Source of the DNA: Methanoregula sp. UBA276
GTDB taxonomy: Archaea; Halobacteriota; Methanomicrobia; Methanomicrobiales; Methanospirillaceae
Direction: 5' to 3'
NCBI GenBank assembly: GCA_002508495.1
Contig: DANA01000120.1
Span: forward strand, 1 to 11,035
DNA length: 11,035 bases
Shown here piece by piece: positions 1-5,208 of this stretch (position 1 is its first letter; each line of letters starts with the position of its first letter). Under the pieces are notes generated by a model. It made no database searches, was not told the origin of the DNA, and was given only the letters and a program-made list of their open reading frames with translations. Position numbers and translations under genes: made by a program.

Positions 1-374
1 TCGATGACCGGCAGCATCAGGTTAACGCTGTGCAGGAACGAGGGTTCGATGGGGATGTAATAGTTCCGTACATCATCCGGGTCCGGGAGAATATGGATGA
101 AGGTGGTCTCGTTGACCGGGTAGATAATGTTCGGGCTCTTCATGTTCCGGAGATCTTTTTTCAGCTCGGGAAGGAAGAGCGGGATGCCGTAGGTATTGAC
201 GGGAAAGACATGAAGATATTCCAGGAGGTGGGGGCTTGCCTTGACGTACTCCTTGGCATTTGCCGGGAGCATTTTGTACAGGGCGCTCGACTCGATATCG
301 GAATAAAAATCGATGGTGGTATCCAGTACTTCCGGCTTGAACGGGAGGTTGACCGCCATCGAGGGGGAGGACAC
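1..374 (-). CDS. flaI: Archaellum motor ATPase FlaI/ArlI, N-terminal part (runs off left edge)
   Basis: This is the start of the secretion-superfamily ATPase that drives both assembly and rotation of the archaellum; 124 codons are visible. The frame encodes a typical FlaI N-terminal domain, with segments such as NIIYPVNETTFIHILPDPDD and YYIPIEP near residues 83-112. The Walker A and B boxes lie beyond the window, so catalytic residues cannot be checked. It sits directly downstream of flaH, as expected. I chose the GTG at 374 because GAGG, overlapping the end of flaH, lies 8 bases before it. The in-frame ATG at 359 has no ribosome site in front (only a C-rich stretch) but is a possible alternative. 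Only 2 bases separate the flaH stop from the GTG, so translation is probably coupled. The family call is firm; the start is uncertain by five codons. Confidence 0.88.
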   Translation of the reverse strand, partial: MSSPSMAVNLPFKPEVLDTTIDFYSDIESSALYKMLPANAKEYVKASPHLLEYLHVFPVNTYGIPLFLPELKKDLRNMKSPNIIYPVNETTFIHILPDPDDVRNYYIPIEPSFLHSVNLMLPVI

Positions 375-376
375 GT

Positions 377-1108
377 TCAGACCCTCGCAAAACTCATCGG
401 GATGATCTTCATGCCATACCCGGGATGGACCTCGAAACTCACCAGGTTTCCGGTGGTCTTTCGTGCACCCCGTACCTTGACGACTTCCATCACCATCACG
501 TACTTGTCCCCGACAAGGGCTTTTTTCATGTTCAGGTGCGCATCGCAGATGGACCGGATCCGGACCAGCGTATCCTCTTCAAAAGCATACGTATGGAGCG
601 TGACGAGGATGGTCTTGCCATGATCGACTAAGGATTTGCAGTTGGTGAAGAACGTGAGGATGGCATCGGTTTCGGCATATTCCGTAAAAAGGGTCAGGGA
701 GTCGACGATAATGACCTGGGATTTGCTTTTCTGGATGTGGGTTATGAGGTGGGCAAGGATGCCGCTCATCTCCTCTTTTTTCCACTCGAAACCGACAACA
801 TGCAGCGGGAAGACCTTGATGTATCCCCAGGCAAAATACTCGGAGATGTCAAGGCTCATCGATTCCATCTGCTTGATGAAACTCTTGCTGGTGCTCTCGG
901 TCGTGAAAAGGTCTACGGAAAGCCCCTGCTTCATCGCCCCCCAGATGATCTGCTGGGTGAGAACGCTTTTACCGGTATCGTTCTCTCCCTCGATAAGGGT
1001 CAGGGACTCTAACGGAAGACCGTCAGCTATCTTCTTGTCGAGCTCACTGTTGCCGGTCGAGATGATCTGCCGGTCCTCACCCCCCATCAGGTCAGAAATC
1101 GTTGCCAT
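377..1108 (-). CDS. flaH: Archaellum ATP-binding ring protein FlaH/ArlH (KaiC/RecA-like)
   Basis: 243 residues. FlaH is a RecA/KaiC-like protein that binds ATP and forms a ring at the cytoplasmic base of the archaellum, under FlaJ and around FlaI. The Walker A box GENDTGKS is at residues 41-48 and the Walker B strand VIIVD at 132-136; the residue after the Walker B Asp is Ser, in keeping with a nucleotide sensor more than a strong ATPase. The reading frame could be extended to 1180, but the ATG at 1108 is the better start: GGAGG lies 5 bases before it, it gives the usual MATISDL-like N-terminus, and it forms a TAATG stop/start overlap with the upstream gene. The extension would overlap the FlaF-like gene by 72 bases with no ribosome site. 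It is part of a compact minus-strand run ending in flaI. Confidence in family and start is high. Confidence 0.93.
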   Translation of the reverse strand: MATISDLMGGEDRQIISTGNSELDKKIADGLPLESLTLIEGENDTGKSVLTQQIIWGAMKQGLSVDLFTTESTSKSFIKQMESMSLDISEYFAWGYIKVFPLHVVGFEWKKEEMSGILAHLITHIQKSKSQVIIVDSLTLFTEYAETDAILTFFTNCKSLVDHGKTILVTLHTYAFEEDTLVRIRSICDAHLNMKKALVGDKYVMVMEVVKVRGARKTTGNLVSFEVHPGYGMKIIPMSFARV

Positions 1109-1614
1109 TATGGCCTCCACCCTTCGGCGGGTGCAGTCAGTTGTGCAGTTACACCATTGTTCGTTGATAGCATTACCCATACCGGGTCGTTGCCGGAAAA
1201 TGTGACCATGATCCAGGCTTTCTCGCCCGGGTCAATCTGGTTTGGGTGAATATAATCATTGTCGATGCGCATCAGGGCCCATTTTTTGGGAGCAGGGGTT
1301 CGGCCATTATACGTATAATGTTCGTATTCTTCGCTCACGTTATCGAATGTATAGACATCGAGATGGGTAAAACTACCGATCACCTCATTGCCGGTGTTGG
1401 TTACGCTGAAATTAAGACCATAGCCGGTGATGGAGATCTCACTCTGGTTTAATGCCAGGTCTGTTCTCAATCGCGCTTCGCTTAAGAGGGTCTGGTCTTT
1501 CTGCGCAGTTACCACAATCTCTGCGGTTGACAGGGTAGCACCTACAAGGATATATGCGACAAGGACCAGCATGAGGACTCCCACTGCGGCCCCGATAATC
1601 TCAGCAACTGCCAA
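1108..1614 (-). CDS. flaF: Archaellum stator protein, FlaF-like (possibly annotated FlaG elsewhere)
   Basis: 168 residues with one N-terminal membrane helix (about residues 5-27, MAVAEIIGAAVG...LVLVAYILVG) followed by an extracytoplasmic beta-rich domain. That domain includes NFSVTNTGNEVIGSF at 68-82 and an IDPGEKAWIMVTF strand at 127-139, a pattern seen in the FlaF/FlaG beta-sandwich proteins that tie the archaellum motor to the S-layer. The N-terminal AE-I-G pattern and the VTNTG core fit FlaF better than FlaG, but I cannot align to prove it; strict euryarchaeal gene order would make it FlaG. The start codon is TTG at 1614, supported by GGTGA 6 bases upstream, which overlaps the stop codon of the preceding gene. 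The 3' end overlaps the flaH ATG by one base. Membership of the archaellum cluster is clear; the F versus G letter is about 70:30. Confidence 0.8.
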   Translation of the reverse strand: MAVAEIIGAAVGVLMLVLVAYILVGATLSTAEIVVTAQKDQTLLSEARLRTDLALNQSEISITGYGLNFSVTNTGNEVIGSFTHLDVYTFDNVSEEYEHYTYNGRTPAPKKWALMRIDNDYIHPNQIDPGEKAWIMVTFSGNDPVWVMLSTNNGVTAQLTAPAEGWRP

Positions 1615-1620
1615 GGGACC

Positions 1621-2133
1621 TCACCTCGCAGAAAATTCTGTTGAACGCCAGATGCCGGAAGGAAGTGCAAACTGGAAGTAGACAATATCACCGGTACTGG
1701 TTATGGTATTGCTGACCGCAGTAATTTTTACCGTCTCACCGGGATCCCAGTAAAAATTTGCATTGAGGTCATATTCTGCATCAAAATTATAACTCCATTT
1801 GCCATTTGCCGTGGTAGGATCAGTATCATCCCTAATCATACGGTCAAAATTACCAATTTCTCCGCAGAATACATCAGATCGTTCAATATCATTCTTAGGT
1901 ACCCTCATACTGCCGATGTTTTTCAACCAGACTTTTACTGTTCCGGCTGATCCTTCAGCATCGGTTGCAATTATCTTGAAATCCGTCCGTAGCTGTACGT
2001 CCGATTCATGCGAGGCGGAGGAGAACGTCCCGACCATAGTATAAACAACCGGAAAGAGGGCGTTCACTAGCACACCGGCCGCGATCACCGCCGTGACCAG
2101 GAAAATAGCTGTCGTGAACGTCTCGGCAGACAT
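1621..2133 (-). CDS. flaG: Archaellum stator protein, FlaG-like (possibly annotated FlaF elsewhere)
   Basis: 170 residues: an N-terminal membrane helix (about 7-33, TTAIFLVTAVIAAGVLVNALF), then a short linker, RTDFKIIATD at 49-58, and a beta-sandwich-like domain with VKVWLKNIGS at 66-75 and WDPGETVKITAV at 129-140. The DFKII followed by a KN-G strand is what I expect of FlaG, the partner of FlaF at the pseudo-periplasmic stator. Two Trp residues and one Cys (residue 90) lie in the outer domain. The ATG at 2133 follows the stop of the FlaC/E gene by 3 bases, with AGGA 8 bases upstream. It resembles the next gene in layout (helix plus DPGE strand), consistent with the two being related pseudo-periplasmic components. 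If the letters are right, the order is G-F-H-I, as in Sulfolobus and unlike F-G-H-I in Methanococcus. Confidence 0.8.
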   Translation of the reverse strand: MSAETFTTAIFLVTAVIAAGVLVNALFPVVYTMVGTFSSASHESDVQLRTDFKIIATDAEGSAGTVKVWLKNIGSMRVPKNDIERSDVFCGEIGNFDRMIRDDTDPTTANGKWSYNFDAEYDLNANFYWDPGETVKITAVSNTITSTGDIVYFQFALPSGIWRSTEFSAR

Positions 2134-2136
2134 CGG

Positions 2137-3069
2137 TTATATCCTGTCGGGAAGGTTCATCCACTCTTCGTCCTTGTCGTTGTTCCGTACGGAAGATTTT
2201 CTTCCGCTCCGGGAGAGGGCCGAGAGGTCAAGGCTCTCCTCGGGCTTCCGCTCCAAAATCCCTCCTTCGGACTGGCGCTGCTCCATCATCACCTCGATCA
2301 TGTCCCGGTCAAGCGAGGTGTCATTCGGGGTGAGGATCCGGTTGATGGCATAGAGCTCGGCAACAAACTCGTCCGGCCCGACTTCATGCTCGTCGCCAAG
2401 GTTTGCCGGCATCAGACGGGAGATCTCCCGTATCTCGTCAGCAGACTCTTTTGTTATGTATCCCATCACGCGATAGGACTCGAGCATGATCTCGAGCCGG
2501 TCATGACCGAATTTCCGCACCGACTGGTTGGTCCACTTGAAGAGCTTGTACACCTTCTGGAGCCGGAGCTTCTCGTTCGGGGATTCCCCGGCCGGCTGGG
2601 GGGCCGGGATCAGTTTCTGGGGAACAGGCATCTGCGATTTCAGGAGGGCGAGCATCTGCTCGTCAAGGGCGCGTTTCTCTGCGTCCTGCGGCGGGGCGAG
2701 ATCATCTGCCTTCTTTTCAGCAGCCTTCCCTTTGTCCTCGGCGTCCAGCTTTGCTTTGGTCGCATCCATCTGGGACTCGCGTGCATCGAGCGCTGCTTCC
2801 CGCGCCTCGAGCGCGGATTTTTTGGCCTCGTCAATATCGGCTTCAATCTCTCCAGCCGTGCCGGTGGAAGTACCTATCACAGCTCCCGTTGCTGCAAGGG
2901 TAAACGGGTTTTCCAGTTCGTTCATCCGTTCCCGGATGTCCATCAGGAGACGCTTGATGGATGTCTTGATGAGGTCGACCTCCCGCTCCAGGTTCTGGAG
3001 TTTCACTTCCGGATCGTCTTCCGATGCGGCAGTGATAATATGGTCCACCTGCGACTGGTTAACCGCCAT
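2137..3069 (-). CDS. Fused FlaC-FlaD/E archaellum accessory protein
   Basis: 310 residues, soluble, no signal. Residues 24-56 (LQNLEREVDLIKTSIKRLLM and the following RERMNELENPF) form the FlaC-like coiled coil. Residues 78-145 are Ala/Glu/Lys-rich with heptad-like spacing, a long charged helix or coiled coil. Residues 148-165 are a Pro-rich linker. Residues 167-248 (KLRLQKVYKLFKW, FGHDRLEIMLESYRVMGYIT) match the FlaD/E domain, where a helix after LE..L..Y.. and a G-I turn are typical. In Euryarchaeota, FlaC/D/E form a cytoplasmic collar at the motor and receive the chemotaxis signal through CheF; this single protein probably replaces the separate proteins. The ATG at 3069 has no clear ribosome site, so a leaderless or short-leader transcript is likely; see the promoter at 3100-3108. 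It is first of the compact block flaC/E-G-F-H-I. Confidence 0.87.
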   Translation of the reverse strand: MAVNQSQVDHIITAASEDDPEVKLQNLEREVDLIKTSIKRLLMDIRERMNELENPFTLAATGAVIGTSTGTAGEIEADIDEAKKSALEAREAALDARESQMDATKAKLDAEDKGKAAEKKADDLAPPQDAEKRALDEQMLALLKSQMPVPQKLIPAPQPAGESPNEKLRLQKVYKLFKWTNQSVRKFGHDRLEIMLESYRVMGYITKESADEIREISRLMPANLGDEHEVGPDEFVAELYAINRILTPNDTSLDRDMIEVMMEQRQSEGGILERKPEESLDLSALSRSGRKSSVRNNDKDEEWMNLPDRI

Positions 3070-3099
3070 AAAATATCAGATGGTTATATTACATTTTTG

Positions 3100-3108
3100 A
3101 TTAATAAA
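3100..3108 (-). promoter_or_regulatory. Candidate TATA box for the flaC/E-G-F-H-I block
   Basis: On the minus strand the sequence TTTATTAAT lies 31-39 bases before the flaC/E ATG. An archaeal TATA box is centred about 26 bases before the transcript start, which would put the start close to base 3078 and leave a leader of roughly 8-10 bases. That agrees with the missing ribosome site at this gene. An alternative AT-rich stretch (AATATAA) lies closer to the gene. Inference from composition and spacing only. Confidence 0.45.
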
Positions 3109-3282
3109 CGTTCGTATCGGGTCAAGGGCTGCAAAATCAATACTTTCAGGTTTTGATGTGTGCCGGGGTGTTATTCAGGGATTATTTCTTGAGGTTCTTC
3201 TCAAAATTTTAGGAAAGTAAATTTTCCGACCTAATATTTCTAACATCGACGACAAAAGATTCTTGTTATAATAAGCGCTTAC

Positions 3283-3442
3283 GATGGATGGTTAAGTCCG
3301 TTTACCGGGAATCACGAAAACCGCCGTGCCCTGGTAGGACCCGACACGGCATCGCACCGACATCCATCAGGGGGTGGGAATCCTCATAATGCAGGAGTTC
3401 GGGAGCGGCAGCCCCCATTACCATGTTTGCAAAGATCATGGT
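3283..3442. other. GC-rich hairpin island, candidate structured RNA or dispersed repeat
   Basis: A 160-base stretch of clearly higher GC than its AT-rich surroundings, with nested complementary arms. GATGGATG (3283-3290) pairs with CATCCATC (3361-3368) and encloses GCCGTG (3323-3328) pairing with CACGGC (3345-3350). Next come GGGGG (3370-3374) with CCCCC (3412-3416), enclosing TCCT/AGGA (3381-3384, 3393-3396). Last is ACCATG (3420-3425) with CATGGT (3437-3442). The pairing works in either strand, so direction is not known. A plus-strand TATA-like TTATAATAA (3266-3274) would start transcripts near 3296, after the first arm of the outer stem, so promoter and fold do not agree fully. I do not recognise a known RNA family. 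Alternatives are a small non-autonomous repeat or the remnant of a gene. Confidence 0.4.
3302..3424 (-). other. 40-codon open frame inside the GC-rich island, coding status doubtful
   Basis: On the minus strand an ATG at 3424 opens 40 codons ending in TAA at 3302. The predicted peptide begins MVMGAAAPELLHYEDSHP and ends GHGGFRDSR. No ribosome site lies at a good distance before the ATG, and the frame lies in DNA whose symmetry suggests structure or a repeat instead. It is recorded because its composition is not random-looking and such short frames may be annotated in relatives. I would not call it a gene without conservation. Confidence 0.15.
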
Positions 3443-3675
3443 TTACCAACATAAATGATCATGATCCGGACATTTTTCATTCCTGAACCTTGTTTTTAGG
3501 TCCGAAAACACGTTTGTATTAATTTCATATGGATTTCACTGCAATCGAATTTTCTCAAGTGGAAACTCTTCGTTTCTTTTGATAAAGTTTCAACCATCCT
3601 GATAGGGGAGAAGAACCTTTCGTGACAACCCTAACGGCGGGCGGGAGATAATCGGGCAGGATGCGTGCCAGGGAA

Positions 3676-3690
3676 AATTTGAAAAAAGAG
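3676..3690 (-). terminator. T-rich terminator after flaB2
   Basis: Reading on the minus strand, a CTCTTTTTTC run (T6 at 3682-3687) lies about 12-18 bases past the flaB2 stop codon, followed by a second T-rich run (TTTTCCC). Archaeal RNA polymerase stops at oligo-T runs without needing a hairpin. Termination here would cut the archaellin transcript from the motor block, fitting the 630-base gap. Confidence 0.5.
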
Positions 3691-3699
3691 ATGATGGGA

Positions 3700-4326
3700 T
3701 TAGTAGAGTGCCTGAACCGGGTTCAATCCACCGGGAACCGACCGGGTAATCGGCAGAACCGCACCAACAGCGGGCTGGAGGTTATACGTTAATTTTGTGT
3801 TAACTGTTGCTGAATCGGGAGCCCGGATACTCAGAACCCAAATCTCGTTGGGTTCGAGCAGGTTGTTGGGTGTTTCATGCAGATCGTTGATCTTCTGGGA
3901 AACGCACCATTGGAGGAGTGTTTCATCCGTTACCGCAGTGCCTAGTGCAGTAGTTAATGCACTACATGCTAATCCAGGTGTTGCGTTGATACTGGGGTTC
4001 CTGCCACCATTGTTATCGGAGTACGAAATGACCATCTGGGTAAGATCCATTGCCGTTCCACCAGCAGTCAGGGCAACACTCACATTAACGTAATTGATCT
4101 GATTTGGGGTGCCCGAATCTACGAGCCCCATCACGTTGCCGACAACCTCGAGACTCGAGCTCGCCTGTGCGACACCGGTGTGAACAGTTGCCTGAGCAGT
4201 CTGGGTTGTGAAGAACCCGGCACCGAGTACGACATACGAGAACACGGCCGCAACGACAACGAAAGCGATGAGCACAATCGCCGCCTCAAGGCCGGTGAAT
4301 GCATCTTCTGAGTAGATGTTTTTCAT
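3700..4326 (-). CDS. flaB: Archaellin FlaB2 (filament subunit)
   Basis: 208 residues. The class III signal peptide is MKNIYSEDA, then FTGLEAAIVLIAF (10-22) begins the hydrophobic helix that packs the archaellum core. FlaK/PibD-type peptidase should cut after Ala9, leaving a mature N-terminus FTG. Position -1 is Ala and -2/-3 are acidic, unlike the basic-Gly site of Methanococcus. The outer domain has N-glycosylation sequons at Asn81 (NVS) and Asn114 (NAT) and two cysteines (121, 141) that could form a disulfide; the sister archaellin has none. The conserved tail LLEPNEIW...LPITRSVPGG fits the beta-barrel end of archaellins. A GTG at 4335 is in frame, but GGAGG touches it; the same GGAGG sits 9 bases before the ATG at 4326, which I prefer. 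The gap from the flaB1 stop is 14 bases, so the two are cotranscribed. Confidence 0.93.
   Translation of the reverse strand: MKNIYSEDAFTGLEAAIVLIAFVVVAAVFSYVVLGAGFFTTQTAQATVHTGVAQASSSLEVVGNVMGLVDSGTPNQINYVNVSVALTAGGTAMDLTQMVISYSDNNGGRNPSINATPGLACSALTTALGTAVTDETLLQWCVSQKINDLHETPNNLLEPNEIWVLSIRAPDSATVNTKLTYNLQPAVGAVLPITRSVPGGLNPVQALY
4201..4299. repeat. Near-identical 99-base direct repeat, copy in flaB2
   Basis: Bases 4201-4299 and 4785-4883 match at 95 of 99 positions by eye. They encode the archaellin signal-peptide junction and core helix in flaB2 and flaB1. Three of the four mismatches change no amino acid that I can see as important. The sharp end of similarity on either side suggests gene conversion as well as selection on the core. 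Confidence 0.85.
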
Positions 4327-4340
4327 ATCTTTCACCCTCC

Positions 4341-4913
4341 TTAGTAGACCTCATACCATATTTCGTCATTCAATGCTGCGGGAAGGGTTCTTGAAATCGG
4401 AAGAGACGAGCCGATCGGGGGCTTGACCTCAATGTTGATCTTGTCGTTCACGGTCATTGTGCTTGTTCCGAATCCCATCTCGGAGATTGCAAGGTCAATA
4501 AGGATCATCTCGCGTTGTTCGAGCAGGTTTCCGGGGGAAATCTCTTTTAACCAGGTCTTTATAACCTGAGGATCAGTGCCCTGCACAGTCGTAACCTTCT
4601 TTGATGTACTGACTGTGTACCCGATCTTGGTGACATCGACCGGGTTTCCGCCGGCAGCAAGCTGGAGGTAGAACGTGGCGTTGCTTACGGTGTCGGGGGT
4701 AAGCCCTTGAACCATAACCGGTCCAGATAGTTCAACCGCAGAGGTAGCCTGACCAACAGCGGTGTGTACAGTCTCCTGCGCCTTCTGGGTTGTGAAGAAC
4801 CCGGCGCCGAGTACGACATACGAGAACACGGCCGCAACGACAACGAATGCGATGAGCACAATCGCTGCCTCAAGACCGGTGAACCCGTCTTCATCATGGT
4901 GTAATGATTTCAT
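4341..4913 (-). CDS. flaB: Archaellin FlaB1 (filament subunit)
   Basis: 190 residues. The signal peptide MKSLHHDEDG is followed by FTGLEAAIVLIAF (11-23); cleavage is expected after Gly10. The next 30 residues are nearly identical to FlaB2 (AFSYVVLGAGFFTTQ-type core), while the outer domains differ in length and sequence. There is one N-glycosylation sequon at Asn78 (NAT) and no cysteine. The C-terminus LPISRTLPAALNDEIWYEVY parallels FlaB2. The frame extends upstream to 4940, but the ATG at 4913 has GAGGTG 5 bases before it and gives a normal short archaellin leader; the extension would add nine residues with no function. It is the first gene of the archaellin pair, with a strong TATA/BRE promoter at 4983-4996 and a palindrome in its leader. 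Which of the two archaellins is the major filament protein cannot be read from the sequence. Confidence 0.93.
   Translation of the reverse strand: MKSLHHDEDGFTGLEAAIVLIAFVVVAAVFSYVVLGAGFFTTQKAQETVHTAVGQATSAVELSGPVMVQGLTPDTVSNATFYLQLAAGGNPVDVTKIGYTVSTSKKVTTVQGTDPQVIKTWLKEISPGNLLEQREMILIDLAISEMGFGTSTMTVNDKINIEVKPPIGSSLPISRTLPAALNDEIWYEVY
4785..4883. repeat. Near-identical 99-base direct repeat, copy in flaB1
   Basis: Partner of 4201-4299, 584 bases away in the same orientation. Recombination between the copies would delete one archaellin outer domain and leave a single intact chimeric gene. Confidence 0.85.
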
Positions 4914-4939
4914 ATTCGCACCTCTTTTCAGAGCGGACA

Positions 4940-4953
4940 CTGGCAGGTGCCAG
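4940..4953. promoter_or_regulatory. 14-base palindrome in the flaB1 leader, candidate operator
   Basis: CTGGCAGGTGCCAG has perfect 6-base arms (CTGGCA/TGCCAG) around a 2-base centre. It starts 27 bases upstream of the flaB1 ATG and downstream of the predicted transcript start (about 4961), a place where a bound repressor would block an archaeal polymerase. As RNA it could form only a small tight hairpin near the ribosome site. No second full copy was seen in the window. Confidence 0.45.
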
Positions 4954-4982
4954 AGCCCTTGTTTGTTAAAATGCTCTAATAG

Positions 4983-4996
4983 TATTTATAATTTCG
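4983..4996 (-). promoter_or_regulatory. BRE/TATA promoter of flaB1-flaB2
   Basis: On the minus strand CGAAA (4996-4992) precedes TTATAAATA (4991-4983): a purine-rich TFB-recognition element directly against a near-consensus archaeal TATA box. The expected transcript start, about 26 bases downstream of the box centre, is near 4961, giving a 48-base leader that includes the palindrome and the GAGGTG ribosome site. This is the clearest promoter in the window, as fits a highly expressed filament gene. Confidence 0.7.
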
Positions 4997-5172
4997 TTAT
5001 ATTCCAAAATTCGATTTCCCGCATTTGTGATTTTTGCGATGAAATTCAAAAGCAATATCCCTATTCACCAGCGGATTCGGGCCAGATTCAATCTGACTTG
5101 AATGCATTGAAGGGAACCGGAACGGACCACGATTTGATGATAGGACAATTGATTATATGTTCTGTTGCCGAG

Positions 5173-5179
5173 TATTTAT
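5173..5179 (+). promoter_or_regulatory. Candidate TATA box for the Pro/Thr-rich membrane protein gene
   Basis: TATTTAT centred near 5176 predicts a transcript start near 5202, only a few bases before the ATG at 5209. A second AT-rich stretch (TTATATG, about 5153-5159) would give a longer leader including the AGGT site. The 295 bases between flaB1 and this gene hold both promoters and nothing else I can recognise. Confidence 0.35.
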
Positions 5180-5208
5180 GTACTGGGACAAAAAAGCAGG
5201 TACCCGAG

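Larger units (their letters stand above)
3070..3699. other. 630-base gene-free gap between archaellins and the archaellum motor block
   Basis: No protein frame of convincing length or composition is present on either strand. Flanks (about 3070-3280 and 3445-3600) are AT-rich with several small hairpins: TTGAG/CTCAA at 3189-3204, TTAGG/CCTAA at 3209-3234, ACCT/AGGT near 3487-3501 and GAAAC/GTTTC followed by TTTT at 3562-3580. The middle (3283-3442) is distinctly GC-richer and is listed separately. The right end (3600-3699) is the 3' trailer of flaB2. The gap splits the archaellin pair from the motor genes and makes separate transcription, hence separate dosage, likely. Confidence 0.75.

Noticed and set aside
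1109..1180. 24-codon N-terminal extension of FlaH
   Set aside because: Overlaps the FlaF-like gene and lacks a ribosome site; the internal ATG at 1108 has GGAGG and a TAATG overlap.
3301..3360. Possible tRNA-like fold with a GGT-AGG-ACC hairpin
   Set aside because: No TTCGA-type T-arm, no cloverleaf arms with right spacing and no CCA-side acceptor pairing.
3385..3416. Resemblance to the SRP RNA helix 8 motif
   Set aside because: Only a loose CAGG...CGG.AGC.GC match; the conserved GGAAG part and the Alu and helix 6 elements are missing, and the island is about half the length of an archaeal SRP RNA.
4762..5208. Upstream extension of the Pro/Thr-rich protein frame into flaB1
   Set aside because: It would overlap flaB1 antisense, cross the flaB1 promoter and bury the membrane helix about 150 residues in. 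The ATG at 5209 has a ribosome site and a normal anchor.
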